A stretch of 64,000 nt of DNA. Source: Rugosibacter sp. (GTDB lineage: Bacteria; Pseudomonadota; Gammaproteobacteria; Burkholderiales; Rhodocyclaceae). The notes under the pieces were generated by a model that was not told the DNA's origin, ran no database searches, and worked only from the letters and a program-made list of their open reading frames with translations. The DNA lies in NCBI GenBank assembly GCA_030645365.1, contig JAUSMB010000069.1:1-64000 (forward strand). The letters run 5' to 3'. Positions within the stretch are counted from its first letter, which is position 1, and every line of letters starts with the position of its first letter. Both the position numbers and the translations under genes were made by a program. Positions 47,547 through 56,134 of this stretch are shown here, piece after piece.

Positions 47547-47610
47547 AAACAAAAAAGCCAGTCACCAAGCCAGTTCCAAAGCCAGTTCTTTGTGACTGGC
47601 TTTTTTGTTT
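47547..47610 (+). terminator. Terminator after the cytochrome gene, with repeat-bearing loop
   Basis: A perfect 19-bp stem (positions 47547-47565 with 47592-47610) is followed by further T. The 26-nt loop contains two more copies of AGCCAGTT, so three copies of AGCCAGT face one ACTGGCT and alternative pairings are possible. Confidence 0.85.
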
Positions 47611-47666
47611 CTGTCACAATCACGCCACCGCATTCTTTATGCAACCATCCTGACCGGGGTCTTTCC

Positions 47667-48836
47667 ATGAAAATTTCCGCCAACACCCTCCCGCTTGTCC
47701 TGGCCGCCGTACTTGGCGTCGCCGCATGCAGCAAAGAAGCGCCACCCAGCGACGCCACCGCGCCCATCATCATCCGCTTCGGCCATGCTGCACCGCTGAC
47801 CGGCCCGCAGGCGCATTTAGGCAAGGACAATGAAAACGGCGCGCGCCTGGCGATGGAAGATGCCAATGCCGCAAATCTGACCTTCGGTGGCCGCGCGGTG
47901 AAGTTCGAACTGCTGAGCGAGGATGATCAGTCCGACCCGCGCCAGGGTAATCTGGTGGCGCAGAAATTTGTCGATGCGAAGGTGAATGCCGTTATTGGCC
48001 ACCTGAATTCCGGCACCACGATACCCGCCTCCCGGCTGTATTCGAATGCCGGCATCCCGCAGGTGTCGCCTTCGGCAACCAATCCCACTTACACCGACCA
48101 GGGCTTTAAAACCGCTTTCCGCGTCATGGCCAATGATGTGCAGCAAGGCAAAGTGTTGGGTGGCTATGCAGTCAACAACCTGCAAGCCAAAACCATCGCG
48201 GTGATTGATGACAAGACGGCCTATGGCGAAGGCCTGGCGACGGAATTCAAAAAAGCCGCCGTGGCCGCAGGCGCGACCGTAGTGGCTGAAGAGCACACCG
48301 ATGACAAATCGGTCGATTTCAAATCCATCCTCACCACTATCAAGGGCAAGCAGCCTGATTTGATTTTCTTCGGCGGCATGGATCCGCAAGCCGCACCCAT
48401 GGCACGGCAAATCAAGCAACTCGGCGTCCCCGCCAAATTCATGCTCGGCGATGGCGGTTGCAACGCGGATTTCATGAAGAATGCCGCTGACGCCAGCGAA
48501 GGCATCTACTGCTCCCTGCCCGGCGTGCCGCTCGCCAGGATGGCAGGTGGCGCGAAATTCTCCGAGCGCTACCAGGCGCGCTTCAAGGCCAACATCCAGT
48601 CCTACGCGCCCTATGCCTATGACGCCGCGATGGTGCTCATCGACGCGGCCAAACGCGCCCAGTCCGGCGAGCCCGCCAGGATACTGGCCGAATTGCCCAA
48701 AACCGACTACAACGGCGTGACCGCCCACATCCTGTTCGATGCCAAAGGCGACTTGAAAGATGGCGTGATCAGCATGTACGTCGGCAAAAACGGCGCGTGG
48801 GAGCCGCTGGAAACCATCAACACCGCCATCCCCTAA
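47667..48836 (+). CDS. livK: Branched-chain amino-acid ABC transporter, substrate-binding lipoprotein
   Basis: 389 residues. Lipobox LGVAACSK (Cys about 20), so an exported lipoprotein processed by LspA. Peripla_BP_6 domain: IIRFGHAAPLTGPQAHLGKDNENGARLAMEDANAA, VIGHLNSGTTIPASRLYSNAGIPQVSPSATNPTYTDQGFKTAFRVMANDVQQG, IAVIDDKTAYGEGLATEFKKAA, LIFFGGMDPQAAPMARQ. It matches LivK/LivJ; the exact ligand is unknown. First gene of the livKHMGF order. Confidence 0.92.
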   Translation: MKISANTLPLVLAAVLGVAACSKEAPPSDATAPIIIRFGHAAPLTGPQAHLGKDNENGARLAMEDANAANLTFGGRAVKFELLSEDDQSDPRQGNLVAQKFVDAKVNAVIGHLNSGTTIPASRLYSNAGIPQVSPSATNPTYTDQGFKTAFRVMANDVQQGKVLGGYAVNNLQAKTIAVIDDKTAYGEGLATEFKKAAVAAGATVVAEEHTDDKSVDFKSILTTIKGKQPDLIFFGGMDPQAAPMARQIKQLGVPAKFMLGDGGCNADFMKNAADASEGIYCSLPGVPLARMAGGAKFSERYQARFKANIQSYAPYAYDAAMVLIDAAKRAQSGEPARILAELPKTDYNGVTAHILFDAKGDLKDGVISMYVGKNGAWEPLETINTAIP

Positions 48837-48879
48837 GTATCACCGAGGGAGGCTTTCCAAAAACGGACTCCAGGCTGCG

Positions 48880-48904
48880 CGGCGTCTCGCCAGCGCCGAC
48901 TTTT
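48880..48904 (-). repeat. Dispersed repeat R, copy 15 (intergenic)
   Basis: Three mismatches in the right half; the left half is exact. It lies in the gap between livK and livH; an upstream-extended livH frame would encode GVSPAPTF, but I reject that start. Confidence 0.85.
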
Positions 48905-48985
48905 CCGCAGGGTGACGCGCCTATAAGCGCTACGACGCTGACGCTACCCGTCCTTTGTCCATCGCCTTATCGTATTATTCGCGGC

Positions 48986-49909
48986 GTGGATATTTTTCTT
49001 CAACAAGTGGCCAATGGCCTCACGCTGGGCAGCATTTACGCACTGGTCGCGCTGGGCTACACCCTCGTTTATGGCATTCTCGGCCTGATCAATTTTGCGC
49101 ATGGCGAGGTGGTGATGGTGGGTGCACTCACCGCCTTGGCAGCCAGCAAGTTTCTGCTCGCCGCCGCGCTACCGCCTTACCTGGTATTCACGCTGGCTTT
49201 TCTGCTTGCCGCGCTGGTGTGCATGGCCTTAAGTGTCATCATTGAGCGCATCGCTTATCGCCCTTTGCGCAACGCGCCGCGCCTGGCGCCGCTGATTACC
49301 GCGATTGGCGTTTCCATCATCCTGCAACAACTGGCGATGATGCTCTGGGGGCGCAGCTACCATGCGATGCCGCAACTCTTGCCGGAAACGACTTTTGCGC
49401 TGGGCGGCGTGCAGATCACCGTGATCCAGATCGTCATCATCGGCGTTGCCGGGCTGACCATGGCGGCGCTGCTGGTGTTGGTGAATCGCACGCGGCTGGG
49501 CCGTGCCATGCGTGCCACGGCGGAGAATCCGGGCATCGCCGCGCTGATGGGCGTCGATGCCAACCGCATCATCGTGCTGGCCTTCATGATTGGTTCGGCG
49601 CTGGCCGCCCTGGCCGGCATGCTGGTGGCGTCCAACTACGGCATTGCGCATTACAACATGGGCTTCATGCTCGGCCTGAAAGCCTTTACTGCCGCCGTGC
49701 TGGGCGGCATCGGCAATCTGGCAGGTGCGGTGGTTGGCGGTCTGTTGTTGGGCGTGATCGAAGCGCTGGGCGCGGGCTACATTGGCGATTTGACAGGTGG
49801 CGTGCTGGGCAGCCAGTATCAGGATGTATTCGCCTTCTTCGTGCTGATCGGCGTGCTGGTGCTGCGGCCGGCAGGTCTGCTGGGCGAGCGGGTGGCAGAG
49901 CGGGCATGA
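48986..49909 (+). CDS. livH: Branched-chain amino-acid ABC transporter permease LivH
   Basis: 307 residues; GTG start at DIFLQQVANGLTLGSIYALVALGYTLVYGILGLINFAHGEVVMVGAL, the family N terminus. Many membrane helices; a permease signature around AVLGGIGNLAGAVVGGLLLGVIEALGAGY near the C terminus. Forms the channel with LivM. A longer frame back to 48797 is not convincing. Overlaps livM by 4 nt. Confidence 0.94.
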   Translation: MDIFLQQVANGLTLGSIYALVALGYTLVYGILGLINFAHGEVVMVGALTALAASKFLLAAALPPYLVFTLAFLLAALVCMALSVIIERIAYRPLRNAPRLAPLITAIGVSIILQQLAMMLWGRSYHAMPQLLPETTFALGGVQITVIQIVIIGVAGLTMAALLVLVNRTRLGRAMRATAENPGIAALMGVDANRIIVLAFMIGSALAALAGMLVASNYGIAHYNMGFMLGLKAFTAAVLGGIGNLAGAVVGGLLLGVIEALGAGYIGDLTGGVLGSQYQDVFAFFVLIGVLVLRPAGLLGERVAERA

Positions 49910-50973
49910 ACGCGGGCATGTTCCTCACGCACATGCCGCGCAAGGTGCAACTCGCGCTGGCTGTCGTTGCGCTCGCCGGGCTGCCTTTCATGGTGAGTGC
50001 AGGCCTTGGCAACACCTGGTTGCGGGTGCTCGATTTTGCGCTGCTGTATGTGATGCTGGCTTTGGGGCTCAACATCGTGGTCGGCTTTGCGGGCTTGCTT
50101 GATCTGGGCTACATCGCGTTCTACGCCGTTGGCGCGTATGTGTATGCGCTGCTCGCTTCGCCGCAGTTCGGCCTGCACTGGCCGGTGTGGGCCATCCTGC
50201 CGGTGGGTGCGCTGGCCGCATGCGGCTTTGGTGTGGTACTGGGCGCGCCGACCTTGCGTTTGCGTGGCGATTATCTGGCTATCGTGACGCTCGGCTTTGG
50301 CGAAATCGTGCGCATTTTCATGAACAACCTGAATGCGCCGGTGAATATCACCAACGGCCCCAAGGGTATCGCCAGCATCGATCCCATTCAGATCGGCGGC
50401 CATGTCTTGTCGCAACCGCTGGAGATTTTTGGCGTGACGGTTCCCGCGCTGGTGCTCACCTACTATTTTTTCCTGGCGTTAGCCTTGCTTGTCATGCTGG
50501 CCGGATTGCGTTTGCAGGATTCGCGCATCGGCCGCGCCTGGGCGGCGATCCGCGAAGATGAAATGGCGGCCAAGGCGTGCGGCATCAATACGCGCAACGT
50601 CAAGCTGCTGGCCTTCGCCATGGGCGCCAGTTTCGGCGGCCTGGCGGGCGGCTTGTTCGCCAGCTTTCAGGAATTCGTCTCGCCGGAAAGTTTCAGCCTG
50701 ATGGAATCGATCATGGTGCTGTGCATGGTGGTGCTCGGCGGCATGGGGCATATTCCCGGCGTGATTCTCGGCGCGCTGGTGTTGACGGTCTTGCCCGAAG
50801 CTTTCCGCCACGGCGCGGGACCCGTACAGCAGGCAGTTTTCGGGCAAGTGCTGGTGGATCCGGAAAACCTGCGCATGTTGCTGTTCGGCATAGCACTCGT
50901 CGCCGTCATGCTCTATCGCCCATCCGGCTTGTGGCCTGACCCGCGCCATCGTCAGGAATTCAACGCCCGATGA
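49906..50973 (+). CDS. livM: Branched-chain amino-acid ABC transporter permease LivM
   Basis: 355 residues. LLYVMLALGLNIVVGFAGLLDLGYIAFYAVGAYVYALL at about residue 45, and the EAA loop region KACGINTRNVKLLAFAMGASFGGLAGGLFASFQEFVSPESFSLMESIMVLCMVVLGGMGHIPGVILGALVLTVLPE. Partner of LivH. Overlaps livH and livG by 4 nt each. Confidence 0.95.
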   Translation: MNAGMFLTHMPRKVQLALAVVALAGLPFMVSAGLGNTWLRVLDFALLYVMLALGLNIVVGFAGLLDLGYIAFYAVGAYVYALLASPQFGLHWPVWAILPVGALAACGFGVVLGAPTLRLRGDYLAIVTLGFGEIVRIFMNNLNAPVNITNGPKGIASIDPIQIGGHVLSQPLEIFGVTVPALVLTYYFFLALALLVMLAGLRLQDSRIGRAWAAIREDEMAAKACGINTRNVKLLAFAMGASFGGLAGGLFASFQEFVSPESFSLMESIMVLCMVVLGGMGHIPGVILGALVLTVLPEAFRHGAGPVQQAVFGQVLVDPENLRMLLFGIALVAVMLYRPSGLWPDPRHRQEFNAR

Positions 50974-51743
50974 CGGCCTTGCCACTGCTTGAAGCACGCA
51001 ATATCGGCAAGCGCTTTGGCGGCGTGCGCGCGCTGCAAGATGTCTCGCTGACCATACGGCGCGGCGAAATCTATGGCCTGATCGGGCCGAATGGCGCGGG
51101 CAAGACCACGTTTTTCAATGTGCTGACCGGCCTTTATCCACGCGACGAGGGCGAAGTGATTTTCGCCGGTGCGCCGCTGCCACTCGGCGAGCCGTATCGC
51201 GTCGCGCAAGCCGGGATTGCGCGCACCTTTCAGAACATCCGCCTGTTTGCCAACATGAGCGCGCGTGAAAACGTCATGGTGGGCTGCCATGCGCGCAGCA
51301 AAGTCGGCGTTGCCGGTGCGGTGCTGCGCAGCCGTGCGCAGCGTGAGGAAGAAGCGGCGATTCGCCGCCGCGCCGATGAACTGCTGGCCTATGTCGGCAT
51401 CAGCGCACGCGCTGGCGACCTGGCAAAAAACCTGTCTTATGGCGATCAGCGGCGGCTGGAAATCGCCCGCGCGCTAGCGACCGAGCCACAACTCCTGGCG
51501 CTGGACGAACCCGCTGCCGGCATGAACGCCACCGAAACCGGGGCGCTGCGCGCCCTGATTGCGCGGCTGCGCGACGACGGTTTCACCGTGCTGCTCATCG
51601 AGCATGACATCAAGCTGGTGATGGGGCTGTGCGACCGCATCGCCGTGCTGGATTATGGCCGGAAAATCGCCGATGACGTGCCCGCCGAAGTGCAGCGCAA
51701 TCCCCACGTGATCGAGGCTTATCTTGGCGTTGTCCATGAATGA
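50970..51743 (+). CDS. livG: Branched-chain amino-acid ABC transporter ATPase LivG
   Basis: 257 residues. Walker A GPNGAGKTTFFNVLTGL near residue 40, signature NLSYGDQRRLEIARALATEP, Walker B LLALDEPAAGMNATET. Also has the LivG-specific long insert with FQNIRLFANMSARENVMVGCHAR. A degenerate repeat-like stretch (51301-51326) is too weak to call. Confidence 0.95.
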   Translation: MTALPLLEARNIGKRFGGVRALQDVSLTIRRGEIYGLIGPNGAGKTTFFNVLTGLYPRDEGEVIFAGAPLPLGEPYRVAQAGIARTFQNIRLFANMSARENVMVGCHARSKVGVAGAVLRSRAQREEEAAIRRRADELLAYVGISARAGDLAKNLSYGDQRRLEIARALATEPQLLALDEPAAGMNATETGALRALIARLRDDGFTVLLIEHDIKLVMGLCDRIAVLDYGRKIADDVPAEVQRNPHVIEAYLGVVHE

Positions 51744-52509
51744 TTCGGGTGCAGAGAGCATGCATCTTCCACGGGAAGGGGAACAGGGGGAAGGCCATCT
51801 TCTTGAAGTCACCAACCTCAAGGTTCGTTATGGCGGCATCACCGCCGTCAAGGACATTTCCTTCAGCGTGGCGGCAGGCGAGATGGTATGTTTGATTGGC
51901 GCCAACGGTGCGGGCAAAACATCGACGCTGAAAGCCCTGGCACGCATGATTCCGGCGGATGGCGACATTCATTACGCGGGACGACGCATCAATGGTTTTC
52001 CCGCGCACACGCTGATCAGCCAGGGGCTGGCGCTGGTGCCCGAAGGGCGCGGCGTGTTCGCGCGCCTGACCGTGGCGGAGAACCTGGCGATGGGCGCGTA
52101 TCACCGCCACCGGCCGGATGAACGCGCGGCGGTTCAGGAAGATGCAGCGCGTATGTATACGCTGTTTCCGCGCCTGGCGGAACGCCGTCGGCAACTGGCG
52201 GGAACGCTCTCGGGTGGCGAGCAGCAGATGCTGGCCATCGGCCGCGCCCTGATGGGCAAGCCGCAGTTGCTGCTGCTGGATGAGCCTTCAATGGGGCTCG
52301 CGCCCTTGATGGTGCAAACCGTGTTCGACGCCATCCGCAGCGTGGCGCAAAGCGGCGTGACAATCTTGCTGGTCGAACAAAACGCGCGGCTTGCGCTCAC
52401 CGTGTGCAACCGTGGCTATGTGCTGGAAAACGGTGTGATTACACTGAGCGATAGCGCCGCCAACCTGCTGGCCGACCCGCGCGTGCGGGCGGCTTATCTG
52501 GGCGAGTAA
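51736..52509 (+). CDS. livF: Branched-chain amino-acid ABC transporter ATPase LivF
   Basis: About 257 residues from ATG 51736 (a TTG at 51724 and ATG 51760 are alternatives). Walker A GANGAGKTSTLKALARM, signature TLSGGEQQMLAIGRALMGKP, Walker B LLLLDEPSMGLAPLM. Last gene of the liv operon. Overlaps the livG end by 8 nt. A split copy of the dispersed repeat starts at the last base of its stop codon. Confidence 0.93.
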   Translation: MNDSGAESMHLPREGEQGEGHLLEVTNLKVRYGGITAVKDISFSVAAGEMVCLIGANGAGKTSTLKALARMIPADGDIHYAGRRINGFPAHTLISQGLALVPEGRGVFARLTVAENLAMGAYHRHRPDERAAVQEDAARMYTLFPRLAERRRQLAGTLSGGEQQMLAIGRALMGKPQLLLLDEPSMGLAPLMVQTVFDAIRSVAQSGVTILLVEQNARLALTVCNRGYVLENGVITLSDSAANLLADPRVRAAYLGE

Positions 52510-52551
52510 AAAGTCGGCGCTGGTTTGAATCCGTATCTGGATGATACGGCG
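52509..52551 (+). repeat. Dispersed repeat R, copy 16 (split)
   Basis: The exact left half AAAAGTCGGCGCTGG is separated from an exact right half TGATACGGCG (52542-52551) by 18 nt (52524-52541). It starts at the livF stop codon's last base. The insert supplies CCGTATC, which pairs with GATACGG of the right half. Confidence 0.85.
52531..52549. terminator. Possible hairpin between livF and the convergent reductase gene
   Basis: A perfect 7-bp stem CCGTATC/GATACGG with loop TGGAT, formed by the insert in repeat copy 16 and its right half. No U tract; a weak or alternative terminator. Confidence 0.4.
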
Positions 52552-52568
52552 AGGCTATAGCGCAAAAA

Positions 52569-53615
52569 TCAGTTTTTCGCGTTGGCAAACGTAAACGCGT
52601 CCGCAAAAAACTCCTCCGCCGGTAATCCATGCGCCATGAAATCGCGTTGTGCGGCCTCCACCATCGCGGGTGCGCCGCAAGCGTAAACCTGAAATGCGCC
52701 CAGCGTCGGCTGATCTTCCAGCACCGCCTGATGAACCAGCCCTGTGCGGCCTGTCCATTGATCGCTTGCGGCAGGTTCGGAGAGTACCGGCACATAGCGG
52801 ATGTGCGCATGCTCGCTTGCCCAACGTTGCGCCAATTCATGCAGATACAAACCCGCCCGGTGACGTGCGCCCCAGTAGAGCGTCATCGGCCGTTTCACAC
52901 CACTATGCAGCGCCTGCTCGATGATGCTCTTGATCGGCGCAAAGCCGGTGCCACCGGCGACGAAGATGATGGGTTTATCAGAGGGTTCGCGCAAAAAGAA
53001 TGTGCCCAAGGGACCCCGCAGGCGCAGAATTTCTTTTACTTTCATGTGATTGAATATATGCGAAGTGAATTCACCGCCCACCACCTGCCGGATATGCAGT
53101 TCGAGCAGCCCTTCGGCATGCGGGGCATTGGCAATGGAGAAGGCACGTGTTTTTCCGTCCTTGAGCAAGAACTCAATATATTGCCCCGCTAAAAACTGCA
53201 GGCGTTCATTCACGGGTAGCTTTAGCGACAGCACGATCACGTCCTCGGCAACCCGTTCAATTTTTTCAACACGACATGGTAGCGTTTTGACAGGGATGTC
53301 TTTCGCGCCGCTGACTTCGCGGCATTCCAGCACCACGTCAGTCAACGGCCTGGCGCAGCAAAACAGCGCATAGCCTGCGGCACGGTCGGCCAGTGATAAG
53401 GCACCGGGCTGGCTGTCACCATGGTCGACCAATCCTTCCAGAACCTTACCTTTGCATGAACCACAGGCGCCATTGCGGCAGCCATAGGGAAGAACATATC
53501 CGGCATCCAGCGCGGCTTGCAGCAAGCTGTCTTCACCAGGGGTTAAAAAACTATGCGCGCTGGGCGTCAGCGTAATGCGCAGCAGAGGCGGTGCGGCGGG
53601 TTGAATGGAGGCCAT
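52569..53615 (-). CDS. Ferredoxin-type NAD(P)H reductase (CDP-6-deoxy-glucoseen reductase-like)
   Basis: 348 residues. N-terminal [2Fe-2S] plant-type domain CRNGACGSCKGKV with C at about residue 81 (CCARPLTDVVLEC), then an FAD domain (RAFSIANAPHAEGLLELHIR) and NAD domain (GPLGTFFLREPSDKPIIFVAGGTGFAPIKSIIEQAL). This matches AscD/ubiquinone-type reductases often annotated as CDP-6-deoxy-delta-3,4-glucoseen reductase in betaproteobacteria. The true electron acceptor is unknown. Start near 53615 overlaps the adjacent gene region slightly. Confidence 0.88.
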   Translation of the reverse strand: MASIQPAAPPLLRITLTPSAHSFLTPGEDSLLQAALDAGYVLPYGCRNGACGSCKGKVLEGLVDHGDSQPGALSLADRAAGYALFCCARPLTDVVLECREVSGAKDIPVKTLPCRVEKIERVAEDVIVLSLKLPVNERLQFLAGQYIEFLLKDGKTRAFSIANAPHAEGLLELHIRQVVGGEFTSHIFNHMKVKEILRLRGPLGTFFLREPSDKPIIFVAGGTGFAPIKSIIEQALHSGVKRPMTLYWGARHRAGLYLHELAQRWASEHAHIRYVPVLSEPAASDQWTGRTGLVHQAVLEDQPTLGAFQVYACGAPAMVEAAQRDFMAHGLPAEEFFADAFTFANAKN

Positions 53616-53629
53616 GCGATAATTGTCTA

Positions 53630-54526
53630 GTGAAAAAAAGTTCTCGAAGAATATTAATTGTAGGTTGTGGTGACGTCGTGCGCCGTATTCTTCCGCAATT
53701 GCTGCAACGCTGGCAGGTGATAGCGCTAGTCCGTGCGCGCGATCCCCAGTTAGCTGCTATGGGAGTGCGCCAGATTAAAGGGGATCTCGATCAGCCTGCA
53801 ACGCTGCGGCGCTTGGCCGGTGTGGCGAATGCCGTGATTCACAGCGCACCGCCGCCTGCGACAGGCGAGACGGATACCCGTACCGCACACCTGCTCAGTG
53901 CTTTGCATCAGGCAAAAAGTTTACCACGGCGTATCGTGTACATCAGCACCAGCGGCGTATATGGCGACAGCCAGGGCGCGGTGGTGAGCGAAACAAGTGC
54001 GCTGCCTGCACAGACCAAAAAGTCGGCGCGGGCGATACGGCGCATCGATGCCGAACGTCGCTTGCGGGCTTTTGCGCGCCGTGCGAATCCTGGATGCTGT
54101 GTCAGCATCCTGCGCGCGCCGGGCATTTATGCCGCTGATCGGTTGCCACTGGAACGTTTGCGCCAGGGCTTGCCGCTGTTTGTGCCACAGCAGGATAATT
54201 ACACCAACCATATTCATGCAGCCGACCTTGGGCGCGCCTGCCTTGCGGCTTTGCATCGGGGGCGCCCCAGTCGCACGTATAACATCAGCGACGATACCAG
54301 GCTTTTGATGGGCGAATGGTTCGATCTGCTGGCGGATAGTTTTGCCCTGCCGCGTGCGCCACGTTTGCCGCGCGAGGCCGTTCAGCAAAGTGTCTCGCCA
54401 CTACAATGGTCGTTCATGAGCGAATCGCGGCAGCTCGACAATAAGCGCATGAAACATGAGCTCGGCCTGCGTTTGCGTTACCCAACCGTTATGCGGTGCC
54501 TTGAGGAAAACACATGCTCTGGATAA
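53630..54526 (+). CDS. NAD-dependent epimerase/dehydratase (SDR family)
   Basis: 298 residues; GTG start followed by KKSSRRILIVGCGDVVRRILPQLL with the Rossmann GxGxxG-like GCGDVV. Contains PRRIVYISTSGVYGDSQGAVVSE with the YISTSGVYG catalytic region and C-terminal RTYNISDDTRLLMGEWFDLLAD. Substrate unknown. A dispersed repeat (54018-54042) is read KSARAIRR in the segment after the catalytic Tyr where homologues show P..R..R..AE. The 3' end overlaps the HemJ-like gene by 13 nt. Confidence 0.88.
   Translation: MKKSSRRILIVGCGDVVRRILPQLLQRWQVIALVRARDPQLAAMGVRQIKGDLDQPATLRRLAGVANAVIHSAPPPATGETDTRTAHLLSALHQAKSLPRRIVYISTSGVYGDSQGAVVSETSALPAQTKKSARAIRRIDAERRLRAFARRANPGCCVSILRAPGIYAADRLPLERLRQGLPLFVPQQDNYTNHIHAADLGRACLAALHRGRPSRTYNISDDTRLLMGEWFDLLADSFALPRAPRLPREAVQQSVSPLQWSFMSESRQLDNKRMKHELGLRLRYPTVMRCLEENTCSG
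54018..54042 (+). repeat. Dispersed repeat R, copy 17 (in the epimerase gene)
   Basis: Two mismatches. Read as KSARAIR. Confidence 0.85.
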
Positions 54527-54933
54527 AAACATTTCATATCGTGTTCGTCGTCAGCTGGTTCGCTGGCCTGTTTTATCTGCCACGCATTTTTGTCAATCTG
54601 GCGCTCGTGCCTGCCGGGAGTGTTGCCGAACGCGAGCGGCTGCTGTTGATGGCGAAGAAACTACATCGCTTCGTCACCCCGATTGCCTTGCTGGCGATTG
54701 GTTCGGGTTTCTGGTTATGGTTTGGCTTTGGTTTTTCTGCAGGCTGGTTGCATGTCAAAACGACGCTAGTGGCGGGACTTGTTGTTTATCACTTCTGGTG
54801 TGCTCGGCTACTTGCGCAATTTATGCGCGGAGAATCGACGCATGGTCATGTCTGGTTTCGCTGGTTCAACGAAATCCCTGTGCTGGCACTCATTGCCATT
54901 TGCATATTGGTGGTGGTTAAACCTTCTTTTTGA
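54514..54933 (+). CDS. HemJ/CopD-like membrane protein
   Basis: 139 residues, four membrane helices: MLWIKTFHIVFVVSWFAGLFYLPRIFVNLALV with conserved His8, then LLLMAKKLHRFVTPIALLAIGSGFWLWFGFGF, WLHVKTTLVAGLVVYHFW, and WFNEIPVLALIAICILVVVKPSF. It fits the UPF0093/HemJ family, which performs the protoporphyrinogen IX oxidation step in many bacteria lacking HemG/HemY. Overlap of 13 nt with the epimerase gene. Confidence 0.85.
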   Translation: MLWIKTFHIVFVVSWFAGLFYLPRIFVNLALVPAGSVAERERLLLMAKKLHRFVTPIALLAIGSGFWLWFGFGFSAGWLHVKTTLVAGLVVYHFWCARLLAQFMRGESTHGHVWFRWFNEIPVLALIAICILVVVKPSF

Positions 54934-54949
54934 AAGCCGTTAATTTTTA

Positions 54950-56134
54950 ATGAACAATTATTTTGCAACCTGCCCACGCGGCCTGGAAGAATTATTGGCG
55001 GAGGATTTAACCGCCTGCGGCGGAAAAGAAGTGCGCACTGTCGCAGGTGGCGTTGCCGCGAGTGGCAGCCTGGAGTTTGCCTATCGCGTGAATCTCGAAT
55101 CACGCATCGCAACGCGCTTGCTGCGCCGTATCGCCAGCGCCGACTATTCCAAGGAAGCAGATATTTACCAGATGGCGTATGACACGAACTGGCCTCAGCT
55201 GTTCTCTGTTGATCGCTCGATTCGGGTATATGTCACGGCCATCCGCTCGCCGCTTAAAAGTTTGGAATTCATCACGCTGAAAGTCAAAGACGCGGTGTGT
55301 GACCGTTTTCGCGCCGAGACGACGCGCCGCCCCAGTGTGAATACGAAAAATCCCGAAGTGCGGATCCACTTGTTTTTGACTGATCGCATGGCGACGCTTT
55401 ATCTCGACACCTCCGGCGAGCCGCTCTATCTGCGTGGCCACAAGCTGGCCAAGGTCGGCGCACCGCTGAAAGAAAATCTTGCGGCAGGCATACTGCGGTT
55501 ATCCGGCTGGCAGCCGGGCACGCCACTGCTCGATCCGATGTGCGGCAGCGGCACGTTTTTGCTGGAAGCTGCGCAAATGGCGCTGGACGATGCGCCGGGC
55601 TTGTCTCGCGAACCTGGTGGCTTTGGTTTTGAACATCACAAAACTTTTGATGCCGGGCTATGGCGCAGCTTGCAACGCGAAGTGGCGGAACGGCGACGCA
55701 TGGCGGAAGGCTCGCTAATGATTTTTGGCAGTGATGAAGACGCGGATGCCGTGAGTCGCACGCGGCAGAATCTGGCGCACGCCGGCCTGGATGGTTTGGT
55801 GGTGCTGGAAAAATCTGACTTGTTGCAACGCGCGGCACCTGCCGCAAGCGGTGTGCTGGTGGCTAATCCACCCTATGGTGAGCGACTGGGTAGTGCAGCA
55901 GACCTGGCTGCGTTTTATCCCTTGCTGGGGAATGCTTTAAAGCAGCATTTTGCAGGCTGGCATTGCTGGTTTCTTTCTGCCGACACACAGTTGCCCAAGC
56001 TGATTCGCTTGCAGACTTCACGGAAAATTCCCTTGTATAACGGCGCGCTGGAATGCCGTTTGTATGGTTTTGATATGGTTGCTGGCAGCGCTCGGCGCAA
56101 CGTATCAGTACAAGAGAAGCATCGGGAGCATTAA
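54950..56134 (+). CDS. rlmL: THUMP-domain RNA methyltransferase (RlmL-like)
   Basis: 394 residues. N-terminal THUMP (YFATCPRGLEELLAEDLTACGG; IRVYVTAIRSPLKSLEFITLKVKDAVCD) and a Rossmann methyltransferase with LLDPMCGSGTFLLEAAQMALDD and VLVANPPYGERLG (NPPY motif for N-methylation). It matches the RlmL part of E. coli RlmKL, modifying 23S rRNA G2445; the RlmK half is absent. A repeat (55124-55148) encodes RRIASADYS in the linker after the Arg-rich segment. Convergent with the hypothetical gene (4-nt overlap). Confidence 0.9.
   Translation: MNNYFATCPRGLEELLAEDLTACGGKEVRTVAGGVAASGSLEFAYRVNLESRIATRLLRRIASADYSKEADIYQMAYDTNWPQLFSVDRSIRVYVTAIRSPLKSLEFITLKVKDAVCDRFRAETTRRPSVNTKNPEVRIHLFLTDRMATLYLDTSGEPLYLRGHKLAKVGAPLKENLAAGILRLSGWQPGTPLLDPMCGSGTFLLEAAQMALDDAPGLSREPGGFGFEHHKTFDAGLWRSLQREVAERRRMAEGSLMIFGSDEDADAVSRTRQNLAHAGLDGLVVLEKSDLLQRAAPAASGVLVANPPYGERLGSAADLAAFYPLLGNALKQHFAGWHCWFLSADTQLPKLIRLQTSRKIPLYNGALECRLYGFDMVAGSARRNVSVQEKHREH
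55124..55148 (-). repeat. Dispersed repeat R, copy 18 (in rlmL)
   Basis: Two mismatches, both shared with copy 20 at 62590. Read as RRIASADY. Confidence 0.85.

Noticed and set aside
47817-48728. 303-codon open frame opposite livK
   Set aside because: Shadow of a high-GC coding frame; no recognisable domain.
48797-48985. Upstream-extended livH frame containing a repeat copy
   Set aside because: The family N terminus starts at the GTG at 48986; the extension reads through the livK end and repeat copy 15.
51301-51326. Repeat-like stretch in livG (AAAGTCGGCG then a diverged tail)
   Set aside because: Seven mismatches to the reference over 25 nt; only the first 10-11 bases match, so it is not counted as a copy.
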